This document shows positions 50,165 through 58,284 of a stretch of DNA of 64,000 nucleotides, piece by piece. The notes under the pieces were generated by a model. That model was not told where the DNA came from. It ran no database searches and saw only the letters and a program-made list of their open reading frames with translations. A program made the translations under genes and the position numbers. Source of the stretch: Labedaea rhizosphaerae (GTDB taxonomy: Bacteria > Actinomycetota > Actinomycetes > Mycobacteriales > Pseudonocardiaceae); contig NZ_SNXZ01000004.1 in the NCBI RefSeq assembly GCF_004362825.1, forward strand, positions 706,599 to 770,598, in the 5' to 3' direction. How positions within the stretch are numbered: the first letter of the stretch is position 1; each line of letters begins with the position of its first letter.

Positions 50165-50608
50165 TCATCGTCCGTTCTTGGGTGCGATGAACCACTCCGC
50201 GGCACGCCTGGCGAGATCCTCGACGGGCGAATCGATCGTCTGGCGGACGAGGCCATCGGGTCCCGATACATCGATCCCGGCCGCCTCCGCCCGCATCTCA
50301 CTGTCCCAGTTGAGGCAGGCCGGGCTCCACCCACCGCGAATGCCACGCTCATCAAAGTCCAAGCGCAGGGTGTCGAGCACGGCGTTGTCGTCGATGATGT
50401 CCAAGGAGACAAGAAGCCACGGAGTGCCATCGTCATCTGCGTACAGCCAGTAATCCAAACCAGGAAGCAGCTCATTCAGCGTCGTCGCGAAGGCGAGTTC
50501 AGCATCGGTCGCACCCTCGCGCTGTCCACCCCACTCGATCTCTTCCGCAGCCACGTCTCGGAGCCTCCTCTCGAAAATTCCTTCGGACCGGCCCGCAATC
50601 GCTGCCAT
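50165..50608 (-). CDS. Hypothetical protein
   Basis: A 147-residue soluble protein with no recognised family. It is rich in acidic residues and Trp (LDYWLYADDDGTPWLLVSLDIIDD; GGWSPACLNWDSEMRAEAAGID). ATG 50608 is preferred over GTG 50620 because AAGGG lies before it. Convergent with the alpha/beta hydrolase. Codon use is ordinary for the genome, so it is likely real. Size and acidity recall small immunity-type proteins, but there is no toxin partner. Confidence 0.6.
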   Translation of the reverse strand: MAAIAGRSEGIFERRLRDVAAEEIEWGGQREGATDAELAFATTLNELLPGLDYWLYADDDGTPWLLVSLDIIDDNAVLDTLRLDFDERGIRGGWSPACLNWDSEMRAEAAGIDVSGPDGLVRQTIDSPVEDLARRAAEWFIAPKNGR

Positions 50609-50715
50609 GAGGCCCTTCACGGCCCGGGTCGTCCGTTCGGGTGCGGCCTGACCGGCGGATGTTCAGCGGGAGCCGATTCCGGGAAGATCCTGGTACGCCG
50701 ATCGAAGGAGGCGCG

Positions 50716-50958
50716 ATGCGCCGCGTTGTCGTTGTGCTGGCCGCCAGTGTTCTGTCGTTGGCCGGTGGGCTACCTGCCGCGTCGGCCACTACCAACGACG
50801 GGCGGATGAACCACGAGTTCGTCACGCTCTACTACACCAATTCATCGCACACCGGCAGCCCGGTCGGGCGCTACTACTACGGCTGGTGCCCAGACTTCTT
50901 CACCTCCCGGACCGGCACAACCACCCAGTACTCGGTGACCACGAGCTACGAGTGCTGA
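50716..50958 (+). CDS. Small secreted protein (DUF6289-like)
   Basis: An 80-residue exported peptide. MRRVVVVLAASVLSLAGGLPAASA is a signal peptide, leaving about 56 residues with TLYYTNSSHTGSPVGRYYYGWCPDF and a final YEC. Two Cys could form one disulfide. The Tyr-rich Tyr-Thr/Ser-His-Gly pattern resembles DUF6289 family peptides. GGAGG precedes ATG 50716. Function unknown. Confidence 0.7.
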   Translation: MRRVVVVLAASVLSLAGGLPAASATTNDGRMNHEFVTLYYTNSSHTGSPVGRYYYGWCPDFFTSRTGTTTQYSVTTSYEC

Positions 50959-51278
50959 ATGCTCGCCATGCCCTGATCAACCGGGTGCGACCCCCGACGA
51001 CGGTCCAGCCCAACCAGCGTCGCCGGCACCAGTAGGACTCCGACGGCGACCCGGTCGGTAGCCCTCTGCGGTTTGACGGCGTCAGTCATCACCTTCATCC
51101 GGATCGCGCCGATGAGCCCGCCGACTACCCGCAGTACACCGACCGCGGGTCGTGCCCTTGATCGCGACTACCACGTCTGGTGGAGCCATCGCGCGAATGC
51201 CGGACGGCACAGCCCTGCCAACACGAAACCTGAAAGTCACGGCGTCCGCTAACCGTGTGCGAGAAATCGACGGTTGAC
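50959..51278. other. Gene-poor 320-bp stretch
   Basis: No ORF with plausible codon use or RBS was found on either strand. Base composition becomes less GC-rich towards the SUKH gene, as in laterally acquired or decayed toxin/immunity regions. Nothing else is recognised. Confidence 0.5.
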
Positions 51279-51812
51279 TTATTCACGGCCCTCGAACTTG
51301 AATATCTGCCGACGATTGTAGTCGAGCATGGACAGGTAGAACTCATTGAAGCTGTCGAATCGGTCGATTGTATATCCGGCAAACCAAATGACGACACCCC
51401 GTTCCTGCGATTCCTGCGTACTCATCAAAAAGATGTCCGTCTGCTTGTCGCTGGCGGCGACGGGCAGGATGTCATCAATCGCCAAGCCGACATCCTCGAA
51501 GAACAATTCCGGGTCGACCGCAGCAAGCATCTCCCTGACGCTGCCCATCGCGCCCTCGCCCAGCAAGGCCCTTGTCCCGAAGATGTCGACATCCTGATAA
51601 AAGGAACGCCAACCGTTGGCGTACCGCAGAAACTCACGAAACTGCGGGTCCAACCGGTGGCCAAGAGCGCTCTCCGTTGCCTCGATCTCGTCCTCGCTCG
51701 CGGCAAGTTCGGGAAGGTGGTAGCTCCACAAGCCGGCAGTGTCCAGTTCGGCGAGTCGCTGATGCACGATGACGCCTTTGACGATCTCGGCTCGCCAGTC
51801 GAACAGGCTCAT
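51279..51812 (-). CDS. SUKH (SMI1/KNR4)-family protein, orphan immunity-like
   Basis: A 177-residue protein with the SUKH core: LPELAASEDEIEATESALGHRLDPQFREFLRYANGWRSF, then FFEDVGLAIDDILPVAASDKQTDIFLM and FDSFNEFYLSML. SUKH proteins are the most common immunity partners of bacterial polymorphic toxins. The gene is AT-richer than its neighbours. No intact toxin is adjacent; a short possible toxin C-terminus lies immediately upstream in another frame. GGAAGG precedes ATG 51812. Confidence 0.82.
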   Translation of the reverse strand: MSLFDWRAEIVKGVIVHQRLAELDTAGLWSYHLPELAASEDEIEATESALGHRLDPQFREFLRYANGWRSFYQDVDIFGTRALLGEGAMGSVREMLAAVDPELFFEDVGLAIDDILPVAASDKQTDIFLMSTQESQERGVVIWFAGYTIDRFDSFNEFYLSMLDYNRRQIFKFEGRE

Positions 51813-52156
51813 GGTTCCTTCCGAAGCGCTTGATGTAGTCGTCGATGTACCAGAAACCCCGTCGGCCGATAACCGGTCGCGTAACGCCGCGCTTGCGAAC
51901 CGCGGCTCTCGCGAGCATGCCCGACTGAATCGCCGTGGAGCACACCGTGCTAACCCGAATCTACCGGGAAAGCTGCGTTGGACCGGCGTGGCACGAAAGC
52001 GCCGATCGACTTGTCGCGTTCCGACATCGCCTGATCACGCACCTCAGCGAACCCGGCATTCTCTCGGTCCACGACAGGGCCGCCCCGCCAGCGGCACGAG
52101 AAGGCAGGCCGGCGCGGACTGAAAACAGTGAAGGTCACCGCGAAACCGCTGGTCTG
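51813..52156. other. Region upstream of the SUKH gene with a toxin-tail-like fragment
   Basis: No complete gene. On the minus strand 51918-51817 reads MLARAAVRKRGVTRPVIGRRGFWYIDDYIKRFG, which looks like a protein C-terminal segment, but the frame runs on into the SUKH gene without a stop. It could be the remnant of a toxin that once preceded the immunity gene. Nothing else is recognised. Confidence 0.3.
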
Positions 52157-52681
52157 CTACGGCTTGGACTGCGCTGCTTGACGACGGCGGTGCGCCGCGA
52201 CGTTGACGCGGGTGGCGCACCGGGTGCCACAGTAGCGGCGGGACCGGTTGGACGACGTGTCGAGGTAGGCGCGGTCGCAGCCGGGTGCCTCGCACCGGCC
52301 GAGCCGGTCGGCGCCCAGTTCGGTGATCAGGAACGCCAGCCCGAAGATCGCCTCGCCGATGAGGGTTTCCGCCACCGTGCCGCCGTCGTGCACGTGCAGG
52401 TGCCAGTTCCGGGCGTCATGCCCGGCGACTTGGGGGCGGATCGGGTGTGCGAGGAGCAGTGCGTTGACCTCTCGGACCACGGCGGCCGCGTCGCCCGCGG
52501 CCGAGCGGTCCACGACCACCGCGAGCCGGTCCTGGGCCTTCCGCAGCTCCGCCAGGTCACGGGGGCGCGCCTGCAGCCGCTCCCAGCCGCGCCGCCGCAC
52601 CAGCGCCTGGACGGTGGCAACCGAGTCCAGGTCCAGGTTGACCAGCTCGACCGCACCCTCGGCGTAAGCCTCGTAGTCCAC
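52157..52681 (-). CDS. CGNR zinc-finger (ABATE domain) regulator
   Basis: A 174-residue protein. N-terminal ABATE domain (EGAVELVNLDLDSVATVQALVRRRG...WHLHVHDGG), C-terminal zinc finger C-x4-C...C-x3-C: RCEAPGCDRAYLDTSSNRSRRYCGTRCATRVNVAAHRRR, where the name-giving Asn is Thr (CGTR). A DNA-binding stress-regulator family in actinobacteria. GTG 52681. Divergent from the MFS gene, with a long dyad between. Confidence 0.88.
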   Translation of the reverse strand: MDYEAYAEGAVELVNLDLDSVATVQALVRRRGWERLQARPRDLAELRKAQDRLAVVVDRSAAGDAAAVVREVNALLLAHPIRPQVAGHDARNWHLHVHDGGTVAETLIGEAIFGLAFLITELGADRLGRCEAPGCDRAYLDTSSNRSRRYCGTRCATRVNVAAHRRRQAAQSKP

Positions 52682-52709
52682 TTGTGCAGCTTACCGGCCA
52701 GTCGTTAGC

Positions 52710-52740
52710 GTAATAGTCAGAGCTCATCACTGACTATTAC
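52710..52740. promoter_or_regulatory. 31-bp dyad between CGNR regulator and MFS gene
   Basis: GTAATAGTCA and TGACTATTAC are perfect inverted copies separated by 11 bp, centred at about 52725 in the 69-bp gap between divergent starts. TAATAG/TATTAC are AT-rich and could double as -10 elements. Probable operator of the CGNR regulator. Confidence 0.75.
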
Positions 52741-52750
52741 GGGGGTCGGC

Positions 52751-53968
52751 TTGTCACGAGCACTTCGCCTGTTACTCGTGGCCATGGGCATCAGCGCGGT
52801 CGGCAACGGGCTCTGGCTCGCCGCCGGCGTGCTGTTCCTCAACCGGTCCGCGGGCCTGCCCGCCGTGCAGGTCGGTCTCGGCTTGACCTTGGCGGGCTTG
52901 GCCGGCGTCTTCGCGGGCATCCCGCTCGGTGTGTGGGCCGACGCCATCGGGCCGCGCCGCGTCGCGATCACCATGCTGCTGCTGGAAGGCGCGGCCACGG
53001 CCGCCTACGCGCTGGTGCATTCCTTCGCGCTGTTCCTCGTGGTCGCGATGGCTGCCGCGATCGGGCTGGCCGGCGGCAACGCCGCCCGCGGCGCCCTGCT
53101 CGCCGGCCTGTTCGACACCGCAGGCGCGACCAAGGCTCGAGCCACGATGCGATCGGTCACCAACCTGGGCATCTCGCTGGGCACGCTGGCCGCCGGAGTC
53201 GTGCTCGGCATCGACTCCCGCGCCGGTTACCTCGTCATGCTCGCCGCCGACGCCCTCAGCTTCGTCGTCGCCGCGGCCCTGTGCGCCCTGCTCCCCGAGA
53301 CCGAACCGCACCCCACGCACGCGCGCGGACCGCGCTGGCGCGCCGCGCGTGACGCCCGGTACATCGTTCTCGCCGCCCTCAACGGCGTGATGACCATCAA
53401 CTACGCGGTGCTCACCGTCGCGCTGCCGCTGTGGGTCGTCACCGCCACCAACGCACCGCCGTGGGTCGTCGCTCCCCTCTTCGCGATCAACACCGTCCTT
53501 TGTGTTCTGTTGCAGATGCGGGTCAGCAGCGGACTGGACGAGCCTGGCAAAGCAGCCACGGCGATGCGGTGGGCGGGCGTGTGGTTCGCCTGCGCCACAA
53601 TACTTTTCGCACTCGCGGCGTACCGCGGCCCGATCACGGCGGCCATCCTGCTCGCCGCCGCCGTGGTGATCCACACCTTCGGCGAACTGCTGCAGGCCGG
53701 CAGTTCGTTCGGCCTGAGCTTCGCCCTCGCCGCACCGCACGCCCACGGCGAGTACCAGGGCGTGTGGCACGTCGGCGTCGGTCTCGGCGAGAGCATCGCC
53801 CCGCTCCTGCTGACGACCACGGTCATCGGCGGCGGCCTGCTCGGCTGGCTCGGCCTCGGTCTGCTCTTCGCCCTCACCGGCCTCGCCACCCCACGCCTGA
53901 CGGCCTGGGCCCTAGCTGACCGGGGCGCGAGCCCAAGGCCTGGTCAAGGCTTCGCAGCGCGCGAGTGA
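52751..53968 (+). CDS. MFS transporter, type 1
   Basis: A 405-residue transporter with twelve helices, LSRALRLLLVAMGISAVGNGLWLAAGVLFLNRSAGL, motif A-like region FAGIPLGVWADAIGPRRVA. It shares LPLWVV-T-AP, NTV-VLLQ-RV-G and the EYQG(V/L) segment with the exporter at 58281, so the two are paralogues. TTG start at 52751 preceded by GGGGG. Probably controlled by the CGNR regulator. Confidence 0.82.
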   Translation: MSRALRLLLVAMGISAVGNGLWLAAGVLFLNRSAGLPAVQVGLGLTLAGLAGVFAGIPLGVWADAIGPRRVAITMLLLEGAATAAYALVHSFALFLVVAMAAAIGLAGGNAARGALLAGLFDTAGATKARATMRSVTNLGISLGTLAAGVVLGIDSRAGYLVMLAADALSFVVAAALCALLPETEPHPTHARGPRWRAARDARYIVLAALNGVMTINYAVLTVALPLWVVTATNAPPWVVAPLFAINTVLCVLLQMRVSSGLDEPGKAATAMRWAGVWFACATILFALAAYRGPITAAILLAAAVVIHTFGELLQAGSSFGLSFALAAPHAHGEYQGVWHVGVGLGESIAPLLLTTTVIGGGLLGWLGLGLLFALTGLATPRLTAWALADRGASPRPGQGFAARE

Positions 53969-54042
53969 CGTTGCGAACGCCGATCCGACTTGTGGACCTG
54001 ACAGGCCCTATCGCAAACCCGACCTCGCCAACCGCCGTCAGC

Positions 54043-55959
54043 TCACCAGTGCCGGTTCTCCGGGATCGCCAGGGCCAGATACTTGTCGTCCTCGGTGAGC
54101 ATCATGCCGTTGGCGCAGCAGTCGTCCAGGAATGCCGTTACGTCGTCGAGGGTGAGGTTGTGGCCTTGGTCGAGGATGTCCTGGTGGAGGCGTTTGGCGG
54201 CGCGGGCGGTGTCGCCGCAGGCTTCGTAGACGTCGGCTTGCCATCCCGTGTAAGTGGTTGTGCTTTCCGTGTCGAGGCGGCGGTCGGTGATCGTGAGACT
54301 GGTGGGCAGGCGGCGGTAGGTGAGGCTGGGCGGCACTTCCTCACGCCATTTGCGGCGCCATTCGCCCACGGCGGCGTAGAGGCTCTTGCGGGCCGGTTGG
54401 GAAGCGATTCCTGGTGCCTCGTAGTCGAAGTAGTAGGCGATCTTGCTGTGGTCGAGGGTTTCGGGGTAGACGAATCGGTAGCACGCGCGGGGCCGGACGT
54501 TGGTGATGCCGAACGTCTCGTCGGTGAAGTAGGGGCTGAACCGCTCGAGCCAGAGGATGCCGCCGCAGTCCGGGGGACGCAGGTGGTACAGCAGCGGTAC
54601 GAGCGCGGCCTGCTCGGCGTAGTCGGCGTCGGTCTCGCCGGGGAAACCGCTGAGGATGTTCCACTCCGGCTTGATGTCGTGGTAGCGGGCCCATTTGAGC
54701 AGCCGGACGTTGATCAGTTTCGTGGAGCCCTTGCGCATCAGGTTGAGCACGTGGGTGCTCAGGCTCTCGATGCCGGGCTGGATGCGGTTGATGCCTGCGG
54801 CGGCGAGCACGGCCAGCTGCTCACGGGTGAGGTTGGCCTTGACCTCGTAGAATGTGCTGACGTCCCAATGCTTTTCCGCGAGCGAAGCGCACAATGTGGA
54901 CAGGTGCTTCATGTCGAGGATGTTGTCCACGGCCTCGACGTGGGTGACGGGGTGCGCGCGCAGCATCTGCTCCAGCTCGTGCATGGCGCGTTCGCCGGTC
55001 TTGGGCCGGAAACCCATGCCGAGGGCGTTGAGGCCGCAGAAGGTGCAGTGGTGCTTCTGACCCCACCAGCAGCCGCGGGCGAACTCGACCAGCAGTTTGA
55101 CCGGTTCGTCGCCGACGACGGCTTGCGCGCCATGGCGTTCGATGGCCGCGAAGTACTCGGTGTAGTCGGGCACGGGCAGGGTGTCGAGGTCCTGGGTGCG
55201 GGTGGACTCGGTGGCCGGTCCGGTCGCGCCGCGGGTCCAGACGCCGGGGACGCCGGTCAGCGGTTCACCCGCGGCGAGGCGGTGCAGCAGCGCGGGCAAC
55301 GCGTGGTCGCCTTCGCCGGTCACGACGTGGTCGATCCACGGCAGCTTGCGCAGGTACTCGGCGCCCATCTCGCCGTCGAAGTTCGCGCCGCCGTAGAGCA
55401 GGGCGACTTCCGGGAACTTGTCCTTGAGGATGCGGCCGAGCGCCAGGGAGGCGGTGTTCTGCAGGAACGTGGACGAGAACCCGATGATGTCGTAGCCCGA
55501 CCAGTCGACCGCGTCGGCCCATTCGGCCAGCCAGCGTGGCAGGGTTTCCCGGCGCAGGGTGCTGATGGTGTCGATGCCCTCGCCGGTGACGTCGCGCCAG
55601 ATCTCTTCCACGTCGGGGAACTCGGCGTGGTACTCGCTGTCGGGGCGCAGTTCGCCGAACGCCGCGTAGGAGAACAGCCATTCGCCGAACTGGTGCAGCC
55701 GCTCCCCGCCCGCGTCGGCGATGCCGTTGTAGGTCTTGGGTCCCACCACCGCGGCGAGTTCGACGTTGAGGTAGTGCACGGTGCAGTGGTGCCCGGCGTT
55801 GCGCACGATGGACGCGAGCAGTCCACATTGGATGGATGGGGCGTCCACCCGGGCCCAGGGCATGTTCACCAGGGCCACCCGCAACGAACGCGCCGGCGGG
55901 CCCAGCGGCTCCGGCGCCTTCGGCGACACCTGGAGGAGGGGAAGGGTTTTCTCGGTCAT
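54043..55959 (-). CDS. B12-binding radical SAM enzyme, RiPP-maturation C-methyltransferase type
   Basis: A 638-residue enzyme. Cobalamin-binding-like N-terminal domain (RVALVNMPWARVDAPSIQCGLLASIVRNAGHHCTVHYLN; IIGFSSTFLQNTASLALGRIL; LLYGGANFDGEMG). The radical SAM cluster motif is C297-x7-C305-x2-C308 in RGCWWGQKHHCTFCGL, the atypical spacing of the RiPP maturation radical SAM protein 1 family, whose members C-methylate peptides. A C-terminal TPR-like part (AAKRLHQDILDQGHNLTLDDV) follows. No precursor peptide is adjacent. Divergent from the ATP-grasp gene. ATG 55959 with GGAGG. Confidence 0.85.
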   Translation of the reverse strand: MTEKTLPLLQVSPKAPEPLGPPARSLRVALVNMPWARVDAPSIQCGLLASIVRNAGHHCTVHYLNVELAAVVGPKTYNGIADAGGERLHQFGEWLFSYAAFGELRPDSEYHAEFPDVEEIWRDVTGEGIDTISTLRRETLPRWLAEWADAVDWSGYDIIGFSSTFLQNTASLALGRILKDKFPEVALLYGGANFDGEMGAEYLRKLPWIDHVVTGEGDHALPALLHRLAAGEPLTGVPGVWTRGATGPATESTRTQDLDTLPVPDYTEYFAAIERHGAQAVVGDEPVKLLVEFARGCWWGQKHHCTFCGLNALGMGFRPKTGERAMHELEQMLRAHPVTHVEAVDNILDMKHLSTLCASLAEKHWDVSTFYEVKANLTREQLAVLAAAGINRIQPGIESLSTHVLNLMRKGSTKLINVRLLKWARYHDIKPEWNILSGFPGETDADYAEQAALVPLLYHLRPPDCGGILWLERFSPYFTDETFGITNVRPRACYRFVYPETLDHSKIAYYFDYEAPGIASQPARKSLYAAVGEWRRKWREEVPPSLTYRRLPTSLTITDRRLDTESTTTYTGWQADVYEACGDTARAAKRLHQDILDQGHNLTLDDVTAFLDDCCANGMMLTEDDKYLALAIPENRHW

Positions 55960-55987
55960 GCCGGTCCTCCTAGGAGCGATTGGGGCT

Positions 55988-56016
55988 TGGCTTTCGTTGC
56001 GGGACAAGGCGATACT
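55988..56016 (+). promoter_or_regulatory. Leaderless promoter of the ATP-grasp gene
   Basis: TTGGCT (55988-55993), 17-bp spacer, GATACT (56011-56016), seven bases before ATG 56024. This supports ATG 56024 as the start and lies in the divergent gap to the B12 radical SAM gene. Confidence 0.5.
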
Positions 56017-56023
56017 GGCGGCG

Positions 56024-57385
56024 ATGAACGCCACCGAGGACTTCACGCGCCGCTGCGCCGCGGGTGACACGGAGTTGCTGCACGCCATGGCCACGGCGGC
56101 CGGGTACTTGCCGCCGGTCTTCCGGGAGTTCCGGGAAGAGGGCTTGCTCCCCCGGCCGCTGTTCGTGCCGCGGGCCGCGGTCACGGACTTCGCCGACGGG
56201 TTGCGCGCCTTGTTCGACTTGCTGGTCGAGTTGCCGCGCCGGGTGTTCGACGGCGACCTCGAGCGCTACTGCAAGGCCGCGGGCATGGACGCGGACCGGG
56301 CCCGGCAGGTGCACCGGTTCGCCGACCGGGCGCCGACGTTGTTCGGTCGCGCGGATGCCTACCGGGTGGGCGGCCGGTTCCGGTTGCTGGAGTTGAACGT
56401 GTGCAGCGCGGTCGGCGGCATCGACTCGGCGCACATCCCGCCGGCGTTGCTGCGGGTCCCGGCGTTCCGGGCGTTCGCCGAAGCGCACGGGCTGGGCTTC
56501 ACCGACAGCGGGCGCATGCTGGCCGACGCCCTGCGGGCCGCGGCCGCGGCGGGCGACCCGACCGTCGCTTTCGTGTGCCCGGACGGCGAATGGCCCGGCC
56601 ACCAAGGACACCTGGAGTCCTATGCGGAGGTGCTGGCCGGGTTCGGGTTGCGCGCGGTGACCGGCGAGATCTCGGCCGTGCGGGACCGCGGTGGCCGGCT
56701 GGAACTCGGCGGCGAGCGCGTCGACGTGATCGTGCGGTTCCTCAGCGACGCCGAGCTGATCGCGGCGTCGGGGCCGGGCAGCGCGGGCGAAACCATCCTG
56801 CGGGCCCATGAAGAGGGTCGTGTCGTGTTGTGGACCGGGCTGGAGAACCAGCGGGTCAACAACAAGGGCGCCCTTGCCCTGCTGGCCGACGACGCGGTCC
56901 GCGAAGCGCTGACCGGCGCCGAGGCCCGGCTGGTCGACGACGTGCTGCCCTGGACAAGGCGGCTCGCCGACACCGAGACGACGGTCGGGGGTGAGCCGGT
57001 CGGGCTGCTGGAGCACTGCCGTGCGGAGCGGGAGTCGTTGCTGCTCAAGCCATCCTTCGGGCACGGCGGCCGCGGCCTGGTGATCGGCTGGCAGACCGAC
57101 GACGCCACCTGGGCGCGGTGCCTGGCCGACGGCGTGCGTGACGCGTGGATCGTGCAGGAACGCGTGCTCCCCGATCCCGAACCCGTGGTCGACCCGGCCA
57201 CCGGTGTCGTGGTCCCGTGGTCGCCGGTCTGGGGCGTGTTCCTGACCCCGGCCGGGTACGCCGGGCTGCACGTGCGTGCCGTACCCGCCGACTCGCCGGA
57301 CCCGGTGATCCGCCGGATGGCCGCGGGCGCCCGCACCACCAGCGCGTTCCACTACCCGGCCCGGCACGACGAGCTCGCTTCCTGA
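56024..57385 (+). CDS. Circularly permuted ATP-grasp-type ligase
   Basis: A 453-residue protein of the glutathionylspermidine-synthase-like/circularly permuted ATP-grasp group. The ATP-binding part is at the C-terminal end (ESLLLKPSFGHGGRGLVIGWQTDD; WIVQERVLPDPEPVVDPATG) after an N-terminal acceptor region (FRLLELNVCSAVGGIDSAHIPPALL; VENQRVNNKGALALLADDAV as LENQRVNNKG). Such enzymes form amide bonds between a carboxylate and an amine. It is paired with the B12 radical SAM gene and overlaps the GNAT gene by 34 bp convergently, making it a likely biosynthetic ligase. Confidence 0.75.
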   Translation: MNATEDFTRRCAAGDTELLHAMATAAGYLPPVFREFREEGLLPRPLFVPRAAVTDFADGLRALFDLLVELPRRVFDGDLERYCKAAGMDADRARQVHRFADRAPTLFGRADAYRVGGRFRLLELNVCSAVGGIDSAHIPPALLRVPAFRAFAEAHGLGFTDSGRMLADALRAAAAAGDPTVAFVCPDGEWPGHQGHLESYAEVLAGFGLRAVTGEISAVRDRGGRLELGGERVDVIVRFLSDAELIAASGPGSAGETILRAHEEGRVVLWTGLENQRVNNKGALALLADDAVREALTGAEARLVDDVLPWTRRLADTETTVGGEPVGLLEHCRAERESLLLKPSFGHGGRGLVIGWQTDDATWARCLADGVRDAWIVQERVLPDPEPVVDPATGVVVPWSPVWGVFLTPAGYAGLHVRAVPADSPDPVIRRMAAGARTTSAFHYPARHDELAS

Positions 57386-58284
57386 GGCAGGTGGTGCAGC
57401 ACGGGCGCGTGCGCGAGGCCGGCCGTGTAGTGGCGGAGGTCGAGGTCCGGGTCGTGGCTGAAGACGTGCAGCACCAAGCCGTCGCCGGACTCGGCGTAGC
57501 CGACGATCAGGGCCGGGTCGCTGAGCTGGTCCAGCCGCAGCACGAGGTCGGCTTCGTGTTCGGCCTCGTCGGGCAGGAGCTCTTCGGGCGCGGTGGGCCG
57601 GAACCCGAGGCGGGACTTGAAGCTGTAGAGCCCCGGCTCGGCGATCAGCCCGAAGACGTTGGGATCGGTGCCGGCGGACACGCGCGGCAACCCGTGCTCA
57701 CGCGCGAGCTCGGCGGCGCGGGCGTAGAGCGTCCGGGTGAGACTGGCCTTGCGCCAGTGCGGGGTGACCGCGGAGACGTTGACCCGGAACGCACCATCGC
57801 CTGCGAAGGGGCGCCCGATCACCGCGCCCGCGAGGCTGCCGTCCGGGTGGCGGGCGACGACGGCGCGGTAGCTGTCGTCGGCGATCACGGAGTCGCGGAT
57901 GCCGCCGGCGACGTCGAGGCCGCGGCGCATCTCGGCGATGCGTTCCTTGTACAGCTCGAGGAACTCGTCCATGAACGCGGCGTCGATCGGGGACACGACC
58001 TCGCCGCGCAGACCGGCTTGCTCGGCCAGGCGTTCGGCGTTGCGCAGGTTCCACCGGTCCTTGCGCGACAACCGCTCACGGTAGCCGTCGACCTCCGCGT
58101 ACCAGCGGATCAACTTGGGTTTGCACACGAACCCGGCTCGCCGAAGCCGCGGCCACGCCGTGACCGGCGGCGCCGACACGCGCACGATGTCGATCTCGCC
58201 GGCCCGGTCGCGCCAAGCGCCGGTCAGCGCCTCGTCGACGTCACACTTGGCGACCCGGAAACCCAGGTACTCCTTGATCTTCAT
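57352..58284 (-). CDS. GNAT/FemAB-like acyltransferase
   Basis: A 310-residue protein. ERLSRKDRWNLRNAERLAEQAGLRGEVVSPID resembles the FemAB/GNAT substrate-binding helix, and AVVARHPDGSLAGAVIGRPFAGDGAFRVNVSAVTPHWRKASLTRTLYARAAELAREHGLPRVSAGTDPNVFGL is the acetyl-CoA or aminoacyl-binding GNAT fold. In arsenical detoxification, GNATs acetylate the amino acid product; aminoacyl transfer is the alternative. ATG 58284 overlaps the MFS stop (ATGA), so it is in one operon with MFS and ArsC. Confidence 0.7.
   Translation of the reverse strand: MKIKEYLGFRVAKCDVDEALTGAWRDRAGEIDIVRVSAPPVTAWPRLRRAGFVCKPKLIRWYAEVDGYRERLSRKDRWNLRNAERLAEQAGLRGEVVSPIDAAFMDEFLELYKERIAEMRRGLDVAGGIRDSVIADDSYRAVVARHPDGSLAGAVIGRPFAGDGAFRVNVSAVTPHWRKASLTRTLYARAAELAREHGLPRVSAGTDPNVFGLIAEPGLYSFKSRLGFRPTAPEELLPDEAEHEADLVLRLDQLSDPALIVGYAESGDGLVLHVFSHDPDLDLRHYTAGLAHAPVLHHLPQEASSSCRAG

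Noticed and set aside
50959..51278. Insertion-sequence remnant
   Set aside because: No transposase-like peptide or terminal inverted repeats could be found on either strand.
55958..56023. ATG 55958 as start of the ATP-grasp gene
   Set aside because: It overlaps base-for-base the start codon of the divergent radical SAM gene, and a promoter with -10 at 56011-56016 places the start at 56024.
54043..56067. 700-residue plus-strand frame opposite the B12 radical SAM gene
   Set aside because: The opposite strand carries the radical SAM motifs, a good RBS and correct codon use; the plus frame has none.
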